Translations under genes and position numbers: made by a program
In this document: positions 9,355 through 16,820 of the stretch, piece after piece
Position numbering within the stretch: position 1 is the first letter of the stretch
Layout of the letters: each line of letters starts with the position of its first letter
Assembly (NCBI RefSeq): GCF_003669015.1
Contig: NZ_CP033069.1
Location: 1,615,001 to 1,679,000 of the forward strand
Direction: 5' to 3'
Origin: Acidovorax sp. 1608163
Lineage (GTDB): Bacteria; Pseudomonadota; Gammaproteobacteria; Burkholderiales; Burkholderiaceae_C
Length of the DNA: 64,000 nt
The notes under the pieces: generated by a model
Databases searched by the model: none
What the model was told of the DNA's origin: nothing
What the model saw: the letters and a program-made list of their open reading frames with translations, nothing else

Positions 9355-9849
9355 ATGAACCAACATCAACAACCACAACAACGACTGCCGCTGTGGACCG
9401 AGCTGCTGGAGCTGCAGCACCGCTACGTGCACGCGCTGGACAACAACCGGATCGAAGACTGGCCCGGCTTCTTTGTCGAAGACTGCCGCTACGAAATCAT
9501 CCCCAAAGAGAACTTCGACGCAGGCCTGCCCGCGCCCATTGTGTATTGCCGCAACGCCGGCATGCTGCGCGACCGCGTGCTCTCGCTGCGCAACGCCAAC
9601 ATCTTTGAAGACCATGTGTACCGCCACGCCACCTCGGGCCTGGTCATCACGGCGGTGGAGGAGGGCGTGGTGCACACCCAGTCCAGCTACATCGTCGTCA
9701 TCACCGGCCAGGCGGGCGATTCGAGCGTGTACCAGGCGGGCACTTACCTGGACGAGGTGGTGCAGCACGAGGGCGAGTGGCGCTACCGCAGCAAGCGCGT
9801 CATCTACGACACCTTGCGCGTTCCCACCCTGTTGGCCACCCCTATTTGA
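9355..9849 (+). CDS. Aromatic ring-hydroxylating dioxygenase, small (beta) subunit
   Basis: A 164-residue protein of the NTF2-like/SnoaL beta-subunit family that packs with the alpha subunit (usually alpha3beta3). Recognisable features are LWTELLELQHRYVHALDNN at the N-terminus, the FVEDCRYEIIPKENFDAGL segment and the RVIYDTLRVPTLLATPI end, as in NagH and AndAd. It begins 12 bp after the large-subunit stop, and its TGA overlaps the ATG of the ferredoxin gene, so all three are translationally linked. No catalytic residues are expected in this subunit. Confidence 0.9.
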   Translation: MNQHQQPQQRLPLWTELLELQHRYVHALDNNRIEDWPGFFVEDCRYEIIPKENFDAGLPAPIVYCRNAGMLRDRVLSLRNANIFEDHVYRHATSGLVITAVEEGVVHTQSSYIVVITGQAGDSSVYQAGTYLDEVVQHEGEWRYRSKRVIYDTLRVPTLLATPI

Positions 9850-10232
9850 TGACGAGTCGATCCATGCACACAGAATCCGAAACCCTGAGCCCTTTGACCC
9901 TGCTGGCCCAAGCCGCCGCCGCTGCCCAAAGCTGGCACGACGTGGGCGAGCCCGATGACTTTCCGGACGGCGCCGTCTGGCCCGTGGTAGCGGGCGGTCT
10001 GCCGGTGGCCGTGTTCCGGCAGGGAGAAGGGCTGTACGCCCTGCACGACCTGTGCACCCACGGCGCGGCCAAATTGTCCGATGGCTGGGTCGAAGACGGC
10101 TGCGTGGAATGCCCCTTGCATCAGGGCACCTTTGACATCCGCACGGGTGCCCCTTGCAAGGCCCCTGTCACCGAAGCGGTGCGTACTTTCCCGGTGCGCG
10201 TGGTGGCGGGCAGGGTCGAAGTAGGGCTGTAG
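9849..10232 (+). CDS. Rieske ferredoxin component of the dioxygenase
   Basis: Small Rieske [2Fe-2S] electron carrier (127 residues, or 122 from the second ATG at 9864) that passes electrons to the oxygenase. Ligand motifs are CTHGAAKLSDG (C-x-H) and CPLHQGTFD (C-x2-H), spaced as in AndAb and NagAb-type ferredoxins. The ATG overlaps the previous stop as TGATG, favouring the start at 9849. A ferredoxin reductase would normally complete the chain (AndAa, NagAa). None follows; an ABC transporter gene begins 60 bp later. The reductase must be encoded elsewhere. Confidence 0.9.
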   Translation: MTSRSMHTESETLSPLTLLAQAAAAAQSWHDVGEPDDFPDGAVWPVVAGGLPVAVFRQGEGLYALHDLCTHGAAKLSDGWVEDGCVECPLHQGTFDIRTGAPCKAPVTEAVRTFPVRVVAGRVEVGL

Positions 10233-10291
10233 CATTCGCGGTTGCCAACTGCGTATCGCTTTTTTTCAAATTCAACTCCACAGGACAGACG

Positions 10292-11518
10292 ATGGCCCCC
10301 ACATTTCGCCCTTTCTCCGGACCTGCCCTGCGCCGCGCTGCGCAACTGACCCTGCTGGCGGCGCTGGCCACCAGCGCTTGCTTGTCGGCCCAGGCCCAGG
10401 GAACGGCCGCCGCGCCCATCAAGGTCGGGATTGCGCTGGATGTGTCAGGCCCCTTTGCTGGCCCCGGTGCCGAGGCGCGCGATGGGTTTGCGCTGGCCAT
10501 CAAGCAGCTGGGCAGCAAGCTGGGCGGGCAGCCCGCACAGTTCATCCAGACCGACATGGCGGGCAGCCCTGACCAGGCGAAGCAGCTGGTGGATCGCTAC
10601 GTGCAGCGCGAAAAAATCGACCTGTTCACCGGCCCCATTGCGAGCAACGTGGCCCTGGCCGTGGCCCCCACCTTGTTTGCGGCCAAGGTGCCTTACCTGT
10701 CGAGCAATGCAGGCCCGAGCCAACTGGCGGGTGCGCAGTGCAACGCCTACTTCTTTGGCACGGCTTACCAGAACGACCAGTTCCACGAGGCCGCAGGCCA
10801 GTTTGCCGCCGACCAGAAGTTTGGCCGCATGGTGCTGATCGCCCCCAACTACCCAGCGGGCAAGGATTCGCTGACTGGCTTTAAGCGCAAGTTCAAGGGC
10901 CAGGTGGCCGACGAGATCTTCACCAAGGTGGGGCAGATCGACTACGCCACCGAACTGGCCCAGCTGCGCGCCGCCAAGCCCGATGCGGTGTACTTCTTCC
11001 TGCCCGGTGCCATGGGCATCAACTTCATCAAGCAGTTTGTGGGGGCGGGCCTGTCCAAGGACATCACGCTGGTCACCAGCGGCTTCTCGGCCGACGAAGA
11101 CGTGATCACCGCCGTGGGCGAGCCCATGCTGGGCCTGTTCAACACCACCCACTGGGCACACGACCTGGACAACGCCGCCAACAAGGCCTTCGTGGCGGCT
11201 TTCCGCAAGGAATACGCGGGCCGCACGCCCTCGCTGTACGCCGCGCAGGCGTTTGACGCCATTATGGCCATGGACGCTGCCGTCAAGGCCGCAGGTGGTA
11301 AGGCCAGCGACAAGGACGCCTTGATCAAGGCCCTGGCCAAGGCGCAGTACCCCTCGGTGCGTGGCAATTTCCGCTACGCCAACAACCACTACCCCGTGCA
11401 GAACTTCTACCTGCGCACCGTGGGCAAGAACGCCGAAGGCCGCATCACCAACAAGACCATCCGTACCGTGCTGGAGAACTACGGCGATGCCTACTCGGCC
11501 CAGTGCGGTTTGAAGTGA
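10292..11518 (+). CDS. HAAT-family ABC transporter periplasmic binding protein (aromatic acid candidate)
   Basis: Periplasmic substrate-binding protein of the branched-chain amino acid type (Peripla_BP_6, LivJ/K-like), 408 residues. The N-terminus is a signal peptide with a hydrophobic run (LTLLAALATSACLSAQAQG) and likely cleavage after AQA. The mature start IKVGIALDVSGPFAGPG is typical of the family. ATG at 10292 follows AGGACA. It is the first of five transporter genes and lies directly downstream of the dioxygenase ferredoxin, so its ligand is probably the dioxygenase substrate or a related aromatic acid rather than leucine. That is inference from context. Confidence 0.9.
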   Translation: MAPTFRPFSGPALRRAAQLTLLAALATSACLSAQAQGTAAAPIKVGIALDVSGPFAGPGAEARDGFALAIKQLGSKLGGQPAQFIQTDMAGSPDQAKQLVDRYVQREKIDLFTGPIASNVALAVAPTLFAAKVPYLSSNAGPSQLAGAQCNAYFFGTAYQNDQFHEAAGQFAADQKFGRMVLIAPNYPAGKDSLTGFKRKFKGQVADEIFTKVGQIDYATELAQLRAAKPDAVYFFLPGAMGINFIKQFVGAGLSKDITLVTSGFSADEDVITAVGEPMLGLFNTTHWAHDLDNAANKAFVAAFRKEYAGRTPSLYAAQAFDAIMAMDAAVKAAGGKASDKDALIKALAKAQYPSVRGNFRYANNHYPVQNFYLRTVGKNAEGRITNKTIRTVLENYGDAYSAQCGLK

Positions 11519-11521
11519 CAT

Positions 11522-11642
11522 CCCCCTGAGGCACTTTGCGCCTTCCCCCTTCCCGAATGGCTGTGCCATTCGGGAAGGGGGACGCTGCCAGCGCAGCGGG
11601 GCGGCCCTTGCGCGGCGGCCCTGGCATGGGCCGCGCTATTTC
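11522..11642. repeat. Interspersed GC-rich repeat with 16-bp hairpin (copy A)
   Basis: The segment CCCCCTGAGGCACTTTGCGCC ... GGGGGACGC ... GCGGGGCGGCCCTTGC ... GGGCCGCGCTATTTC aligns by eye with 16726-16820. Copy A has an extra perfect hairpin, CCCCCTTCCCGAATGG (11545-11560), loop CTGTG, CCATTCGGGAAGGGGG (11566-11581), where copy B has only CCCCC-A-GGGGG. It lies between the binding-protein gene and the first permease gene and could attenuate downstream transcription. Confidence 0.75.
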
Positions 11643-11718
11643 AAAGGACTGAGGATATGCAGACGCTTTCGAAAACTGACGCGATGTGGAAACGATGCCC
11701 GTGGGGCTGTTCGAAGCC

Positions 11719-12639
11719 ATGAACTGGATCCTCGTCATCGAGCAATTGCTCAACGGCGCGGGCTACGGGCTCATGCTGTTTTTGATTGCGGCGGGGCTCA
11801 CGCTGGTCTTCGGGATCATGGACGTGATGAACCTCTCGCACGGCTCGCTGTTTATGGTGGGTGCCTATGTGGCGGCAACGGTGCATGTGCACAGCGGCTC
11901 GTTTGCCGGGGCGGTAGCGGTGGCCGTGGCGGCCACCATGCTGGTGGCGGTGCTGCTGGAGGTGACGCTGATGCGCCGCCTGTACGGGCGCGACCACCTG
12001 GCCCAGGTGCTGGCCACGTTTGGCGTGATTTTGGTGGCCGACGATGCGGTGAAGATGGTGTGGGGCCCCTCGCCCGTGATGGCGCCCACGCCCGCTGCGC
12101 TCTCTGGCCCGGTGGATCTGTTCGCCGGGCTGCCATATCCCTCGTACCGCCTGGTGGTGCTGGGTGCGGGTGTGCTAGTGGCGGGGCTGCTGTACCTGCT
12201 GGTCAACCACAGCCGCGTGGGCATGCTGGTGCGCGCGGGTGCTTCAGACCGCTGGATGGCCGAGCTGATGGGCGTGCGCGTCAAGCGCGTGTTCAGCGGC
12301 ATTTTTGTGCTGGGCGCTGCGCTGGCGGCGCTGGCGGGCGCGCTCATGGGGCCCATCATGGCGGTGCAGGTGGGCATGGGTGAATCCATCCTTATCCCGG
12401 CGCTGGTGGTCATTGTCATTGGGGGCATTGGCTCGGTGCGCGGCGCCTTTGTGGCCGCGCTGCTGGTGGGGCTGGTGGACACCATGGGCCGCGCCTTTGT
12501 GCCGCAGCTGTTGCGTGCCACCTTGCCCCCCGCGCTGGCGGCAGACCTGGGCCCGCTGTTTGCCGAGGTGGCCATGTATGCCCTGATGGCTGCCGTGCTG
12601 GCCTTTCGCCCTGCGGGGCTTTTCTCTGCAAGGGCCTGA
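11719..12639 (+). CDS. HAAT-family ABC transporter permease (LivH-like)
   Basis: Inner-membrane permease of the branched-chain amino acid transporter type, about 306 residues with eight or so hydrophobic segments. The family segment GLTLVFGIMDVMNLSHGSLF lies near the N-terminus, with the cytoplasmic coupling region RVGMLVRAGASDRWMAELMG mid-protein and GGIGSVRGAFVAALLVGLVD later. ATG at 11719 (MNWILVIEQLLNG) fits the family start; an in-frame ATG at 11695 is possible. The preferred ATG overlaps the TGA of a 21-residue leader frame (11657-11722). Ends 3 bp before the next permease gene. Confidence 0.9.
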   Translation: MNWILVIEQLLNGAGYGLMLFLIAAGLTLVFGIMDVMNLSHGSLFMVGAYVAATVHVHSGSFAGAVAVAVAATMLVAVLLEVTLMRRLYGRDHLAQVLATFGVILVADDAVKMVWGPSPVMAPTPAALSGPVDLFAGLPYPSYRLVVLGAGVLVAGLLYLLVNHSRVGMLVRAGASDRWMAELMGVRVKRVFSGIFVLGAALAALAGALMGPIMAVQVGMGESILIPALVVIVIGGIGSVRGAFVAALLVGLVDTMGRAFVPQLLRATLPPALAADLGPLFAEVAMYALMAAVLAFRPAGLFSARA

Positions 12640-12642
12640 ACC

Positions 12643-13659
12643 ATGTCGGACGTACCGATGAACTCTGCTGCCGTAGCGGCCCCGGGCGCAGCCGCACCGC
12701 GATGGCTGGGGGTGGCATTGCCGCTGGCCCTGTTGATAGCGCTGGCCGTGTTTCCGCCCATCGCATCTGCCATGGGGCTGGACTTCTACATCGGCTTTGT
12801 GCGCCGCGTGCTGGTGGTGGCGCTGGCCGCCGCGAGCCTGAACTTCATCATGGGCTTTGGCGGCATGGTGGCACTGGGCCATGCGGGGTTCATGGGCGTG
12901 GGGGCCTATGCAGTGGTGGTGCTCAGCGATGCCGGGGTGGGCTCGGCCTGGGGGATGTGGGCGGCGGCCATGGGGGTTGCCGCGCTGGCGGCCCTGTTGA
13001 TTGGTGCGGTATCACTGCGCACCAAGGGCGTTTACTTCATCATGATCACGCTGGCTTTTGCGCAAATGCTGTACTACGTGTTCGTGTCGCTGCGCAGCTA
13101 CGGCGGTGACGATGGCTACACGCTGATGGCGCGGCCCGCGCTGGGCGGGGGGCTGAACAGCGCCGATGAGTCCACGCTGTACTGGGTGGTGCTGGCGCTG
13201 GTGGCTGCGGTGCTGTGGTGGATGGACCGGGCCACCAAGTCGCGCTTTGGCGTGGCGCTGGCGGGCATCCGCGACAACGAGACCCGCATGCGGGCGCTGG
13301 GCTACCCGGTGTACGCATTGCAGCTCACCGCCTTTGTGCTGGCCGGGGCCATTGCGGGCCTGGCCGGGGCGCTGCTGGCCATGGGCAATGGCTTTGTGAG
13401 CCCATCGATGATGCACTGGACACAATCGGCCACGCTGATCGTGATGGTGGTCATCGGCGGCCTGGGCCGCCGCTGGGGCGGGCCGCTGGGCGCTGCGGTG
13501 TGGCTGGTGCTGGAGGAGGTGCTCAAGCTCAACACCCACTACTGGCACATGCCGCTGGGCCTGCTGCTGATTGCCACGGCGTTGTATGCGCCCCAGGGGC
13601 TGGCGGCATGGGGTGGGCTGCGCGGCCTGCGCCAACTGCGCGAGGGGAGCAAGCCATGA
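12643..13659 (+). CDS. HAAT-family ABC transporter permease (LivM-like)
   Basis: Second membrane subunit of the transporter, 338 residues with multiple transmembrane helices. LivM hallmarks are NFIMGFGGMVALGHAGFMGV (residues ~67-86), the long periplasmic stretch after YYVFVSLRSYGGDDG, and the coupling loop SRFGVALAGIRDNETRMRAL, whose EAA-like geometry contacts the ATPases. The stop codon overlaps the ATG of the following ATPase gene (ATGA), indicating coupled translation. Substrate inferred to be an aromatic acid from the neighbouring dioxygenase. Confidence 0.9.
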   Translation: MSDVPMNSAAVAAPGAAAPRWLGVALPLALLIALAVFPPIASAMGLDFYIGFVRRVLVVALAAASLNFIMGFGGMVALGHAGFMGVGAYAVVVLSDAGVGSAWGMWAAAMGVAALAALLIGAVSLRTKGVYFIMITLAFAQMLYYVFVSLRSYGGDDGYTLMARPALGGGLNSADESTLYWVVLALVAAVLWWMDRATKSRFGVALAGIRDNETRMRALGYPVYALQLTAFVLAGAIAGLAGALLAMGNGFVSPSMMHWTQSATLIVMVVIGGLGRRWGGPLGAAVWLVLEEVLKLNTHYWHMPLGLLLIATALYAPQGLAAWGGLRGLRQLREGSKP

Positions 13660-14414
13660 GCTTGTTTCAAGTGCAGGGCCTGGTCAAGCGCTTTGGCGGC
13701 CTGCTGGCCACCGACCATGTGAGCCTGTCGGTGCAGTACGGCGAAATCCATGCGCTCATTGGCCCCAACGGCGCGGGCAAGACCACGCTGGTCAACCAGA
13801 TCTCGGGCCTGCTCACGCCGGACGAGGGCCGGGTGGTGCTGGGCGGTGTGGACATTACGGCACTGCCCATGCACCGGCGCGTGGCGCATGGGCTGTCGCG
13901 CTGCTTTCAGGTCACGCGCATCTTTCCAAAGCAGAGCGTGCGTGACAACCTGCTGCTGGCGGTGCAGGCGCACAGCGGCTCCAGCTTTCGGTTTTGGCAG
14001 CCACGCACCCAGGCGCGAGGCCTGTACGCCCAGGCTGAGCAACTGGCCGAGCGTGTGGGGCTGCAGCACAGCTTGAATGCCACCGCCGGTGCGCTGCCCC
14101 ACGGTGCGCAGCGCACGCTGGATGTGGCGCTGGCCCTGGCCTCTGCGCCCAAATTGCTGCTGCTGGACGAGCCCATGGCGGGCATGGGGCCGGACGAGTC
14201 GCAGCAGATGGTGCAGCTGATCGAGACCCTGCGCGAGGGCATGGCCGTGCTGCTGATCGAGCACGACATGGAGGCCGTGTTCCGCCTGGCCGACCGCATC
14301 TCGGTGCTGGTGTATGGCCGGGTGCTGACGGCAGGCACGCCCGACGAGATTCGCAACCACCCCGAAGTGCAGGCCGTGTACCTGGGCTCCGAAACGCTGG
14401 AGACCGCTGCATGA
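13656..14414 (+). CDS. HAAT-family ABC transporter ATP-binding protein (LivG-like)
   Basis: Cytoplasmic ATPase subunit of 252 residues. Walker A is GPNGAGKTTL, the signature region is LPHGAQRTLDVALAL (a degenerate LSGGQ, common in LivG), and Walker B is LLLLDEPMAGM, followed by the H-loop LIEHDMEAVF. The C-terminal tail VQAVYLGSETLE is typical of LivG. Start at 13656 overlaps the LivM-like stop; the gene in turn overlaps the next ATPase by ATGA. A frame open far upstream into the permease gene is not used. Confidence 0.92.
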   Translation: MSLFQVQGLVKRFGGLLATDHVSLSVQYGEIHALIGPNGAGKTTLVNQISGLLTPDEGRVVLGGVDITALPMHRRVAHGLSRCFQVTRIFPKQSVRDNLLLAVQAHSGSSFRFWQPRTQARGLYAQAEQLAERVGLQHSLNATAGALPHGAQRTLDVALALASAPKLLLLDEPMAGMGPDESQQMVQLIETLREGMAVLLIEHDMEAVFRLADRISVLVYGRVLTAGTPDEIRNHPEVQAVYLGSETLETAA

Positions 14415-15130
14415 GCACCCCCGAGCCCTTGTTGAACTGCCAGGCCGTGGAGGCGGGCTACGGCGCCAGCCAGGTGCTGTTTGGTGTAGACCTGCAGATT
14501 GCGGCGGGCGAGGTGGTATCGCTGCTGGGCCGCAACGGCATGGGCAAAAGCACCACCATCAAGACCCTGGTGGGGGCGCTGCGCCCCACGGCAGGCCAGG
14601 TGCGCTTTGCGGGCCAGGCCACCACCCGCATGCCCACCGACGCCATTGCCCGCCTGGGCCTGGCCATCGTGCCCGAGGGGCGCCATGTGTTCCCCAACCT
14701 CAGTGTGCGCGAGCACTTGGTGGCGTTTGCCGACAACCGCAACGGCCTGCGCGATGCGTGGGACATCGAGCGCATCTACGGCGTGTTTCCACGCCTCAAA
14801 GAGCGGCAGCACCACCTGGGCAGCCAGTTGTCGGGCGGCGAGCAGCAGATGCTGGCCATTGGCCGGGCGCTGTCGACCAACCCGCGCCTCTTGATCCTGG
14901 ACGAAGCCACCGAAGGCCTGGCCCCGGTGATCCGCGAGGAAATCTGGCGCTGCTTGGGCACGCTCAAGGCGGCGGGGCAGACCATTTTGGTGGTGGACAA
15001 GTACGTGCACCGCCTCATGGGTCTGGCCGATCGCCATGTGATCCTGGAGCGCGGGCGTGTGGTGTGGCAGGGCGACTCTGATGCCCTGAACGCAGACCGC
15101 AGCCTGTGGGCCCGTTACCTCACGGTGTAG
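14411..15130 (+). CDS. HAAT-family ABC transporter ATP-binding protein (LivF-like)
   Basis: Second ATPase, 239 residues, dimerising with the LivG-like subunit. Walker A is GRNGMGKSTT, signature LSGGEQQMLAIGRAL, Walker B LLILDEATEGLAP. The GLAIVPEGRHVFPNLSV segment is a LivF hallmark. It is the last gene of the dioxygenase-transporter run; a gene-free stretch with a MITE-like element follows. One detail: the H-loop histidine position reads VVDKYVHRL instead of the usual VEQN in LivF proteins, so the switch residue is altered or shifted. Confidence 0.91.
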   Translation: MSTPEPLLNCQAVEAGYGASQVLFGVDLQIAAGEVVSLLGRNGMGKSTTIKTLVGALRPTAGQVRFAGQATTRMPTDAIARLGLAIVPEGRHVFPNLSVREHLVAFADNRNGLRDAWDIERIYGVFPRLKERQHHLGSQLSGGEQQMLAIGRALSTNPRLLILDEATEGLAPVIREEIWRCLGTLKAAGQTILVVDKYVHRLMGLADRHVILERGRVVWQGDSDALNADRSLWARYLTV

Positions 15131-15168
15131 TGACGCGACCGCAAGGCCAACGTGCGTGCCAGGCCTAA

Positions 15169-15437
15169 GAACCTGTTCAAAGTCTTTTTGGAGATTGCAT
15201 TGGAGAGCAATCGGGATGAGTGGATGCTTCGGATGCGCCGCATGGGCTCGTGCCCATGCAAGCAGCCGGTGCGTCCAATCGCCCGATTTCACTCCAACCC
15301 GTAGGGCAAGTGGCTTGCCGGGCGGTCTGCGGCGTTGCAACGCTTGCCAATAGCACGGGCTATTGGCTGCGCGCTGCGCCTAGCAGCCCATCCCGGCAAG
15401 ACACTTGTGCAACTCCAAAAAGACTTTGAACAGGTTC
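15169..15437. mobile_element. MITE-like element with 25-bp terminal inverted repeats
   Basis: Left end GAACCTGTTCAAAGTCTTTT (from 15169) and its exact inverse ending at 15437 form terminal inverted repeats of about 25 bp (through TTGGAG/CTCCAA). The element is about 269 bp and is flanked by TAA on both sides (15166-15168 and 15438-15440), consistent with a 3-bp target duplication such as IS5-family elements make. No transposase frame is present. Inside are hairpins CATGGGC-TCGT-GCCCATG and GCCAATAGC-ACG-GGCTATTGGC. It fills most of the 531-bp gene-free gap 15131-15661. Confidence 0.75.
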
Positions 15438-15499
15438 TAAGGTTGCGTTGCCCACACAGCGGCCATGTCGAGGGCCTGTTGTGGGGTATTTGCTATTTA

Positions 15500-15547
15500 T
15501 TTGGTAGCTGCTTGCGCTTGATTGATAAGCGCTAGAGCCTGTTTTTA
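15500..15547. repeat. Intergenic palindromic repeat (GCGCTT...AAGCGC family)
   Basis: TTGGTAGCTGCTTGCGCTTG then ATTGATAAGCGCTAGAGCCTGTTTTT. Same architecture as the copies at 5585 and 53402. Lies 60 bp after the MITE-like element and about 115 bp before the aldo/keto reductase gene. Confidence 0.78.
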
Positions 15548-15661
15548 TTGAAATGCCAGGTGCGCCGTGTCAAACCCACGCACCGCGCCCCGGCGCATAA
15601 GCTGATGCCAGCAGCAAATATGGCCACACCGTAAACTGGCAGGCTTGCCAACGGAGACCCC

Positions 15662-16723
15662 ATGAAAGCCATTCAGCTCGGACACAGCGATCTTCAAGTC
15701 ACCCCCATCTGCCTGGGCACCATGACCTTTGGTGAACAGGTCAGCGAAGCCGATTCCCACGCCATCCTTAGCCACTCGCTGGCACGGGGCGTCAACTTCA
15801 TCGACACGGCCGAGATGTACTCGGTGCCTGCCAAGGCCGAGACCTTTGGGGCCACCGAAACCATCATCGGCAACTGGTTTGCCAAAAACCCCGGAGCCCG
15901 CCAAAAGCTGGTGCTGGCCACCAAGGTGGCGGGCCCCTCGCGCGGCATGCCCTGGGTGCGCGAGGGCAAGGGCATGACGCCCGCTGACATCGTGGCGTCG
16001 TGCGAGGCCAGCCTGCGTCGCCTGCAGACCGATGTGATTGACCTCTACCAGATCCACTGGCCCGAGCGCCACGTGCCCGCCTTTGGCACGGTGTACTACG
16101 ACCCTACCAAGGAAACCTCGCAAACGCCCATCCACGAGCAGCTGGAGACGCTGGCCAAGCTGGTGAAGGCGGGTAAGGTGCGGTACATCGGCCTGTCGAA
16201 CGAGACCCCCTATGGTGTGCACGAATTTGTGCGCCTGGCCGAGCAGCACGGTCTGCCGCGCGTGGCCACGGTGCAGAACCCGTACTGCCTCATCAACCGC
16301 ACCTGGGAAAACGCACTCGACGAAACCTGCCATCGGCTGAACGTGTCGCTGCTGGCCTACTCGCCCCTGGGCTTTGGGCTGCTGACGGGCAAGTACGACG
16401 AGAGCGGCATTACCGGCCCCAACGCCCCCCAAGGCGCGCGCATTGCCAGCTACGAGTCGGTGCGCAAACAGCGCTGGGGCCGCCCCGAGGCGCTGGCCGC
16501 CGCCCGCCGCTACAACCAGCTCGCGCGCGACAACGCCCTCACGCCCACGCAGCTGGCGCTGGCGTTTTGCTACACCAAGTGGCAGGTGGCCAGCACCATC
16601 ATCGGCGTGACGTCGGTGGCGCAGCTGGACGAAGACCTGAACGCCTGGGGCACCACGCTGTCGCCCGAGGTGCTGCAGGCCATTGATGCCATTCGCTGGG
16701 AAGTGCGCGACCCTGCACTGTGA
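15662..16723 (+). CDS. Aldo/keto reductase (Tas-like)
   Basis: NADPH-dependent (beta/alpha)8 oxidoreductase of 353 residues. The catalytic tetrad is visible: Asp and Tyr in FIDTAEMYS, Lys in LATKVAG, His in YQIHWPER. Cofactor-binding parts include YIGLSNE and the late VASTIIGVTSVAQLDEDL. Length and the segment KAETFGATETIIGNW match the Tas subgroup of AKRs. The physiological substrate is unknown. Preceded by ACGGAGACCCC at an appropriate distance. Probably a single-gene unit, between the MITE-containing gap and a convergent peptidase gene. Confidence 0.9.
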   Translation: MKAIQLGHSDLQVTPICLGTMTFGEQVSEADSHAILSHSLARGVNFIDTAEMYSVPAKAETFGATETIIGNWFAKNPGARQKLVLATKVAGPSRGMPWVREGKGMTPADIVASCEASLRRLQTDVIDLYQIHWPERHVPAFGTVYYDPTKETSQTPIHEQLETLAKLVKAGKVRYIGLSNETPYGVHEFVRLAEQHGLPRVATVQNPYCLINRTWENALDETCHRLNVSLLAYSPLGFGLLTGKYDESGITGPNAPQGARIASYESVRKQRWGRPEALAAARRYNQLARDNALTPTQLALAFCYTKWQVASTIIGVTSVAQLDEDLNAWGTTLSPEVLQAIDAIRWEVRDPAL

Positions 16724-16725
16724 AG

Positions 16726-16820
16726 CCCCCTGAGTCGCTTCGCGCCATCCCCCAGGGGGACGCCCCCAGCGCGGCGGGGCGGCCCTTGCTCGGGGGCACT
16801 GGCCGGGCCGTGCTACTTTC
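16726..16820. repeat. Interspersed GC-rich repeat (copy B)
   Basis: CCCCCTGAGTCGCTTCGCGCC ATCCCCCAGGGGGACGCC ... GCGGCGGGGCGGCCCTTGC ... GGGCCGTGCTACTTTC. It aligns with copy A at 11522-11642 but with only the short CCCCC-A-GGGGG core. Sits between the convergent aldo/keto reductase and M20 peptidase genes. Confidence 0.72.

Noticed and set aside
8017..9768. 583-codon reverse frame opposite the dioxygenase subunits
   Set aside because: Val/His/Leu/Gln-rich antisense shadow of genes with clear Rieske and iron motifs.
15156..15535. Small forward frames inside the MITE-like element
   Set aside because: They include the inverted repeats and hairpins, show no homology I recognise and have no ribosome sites; not a transposase.
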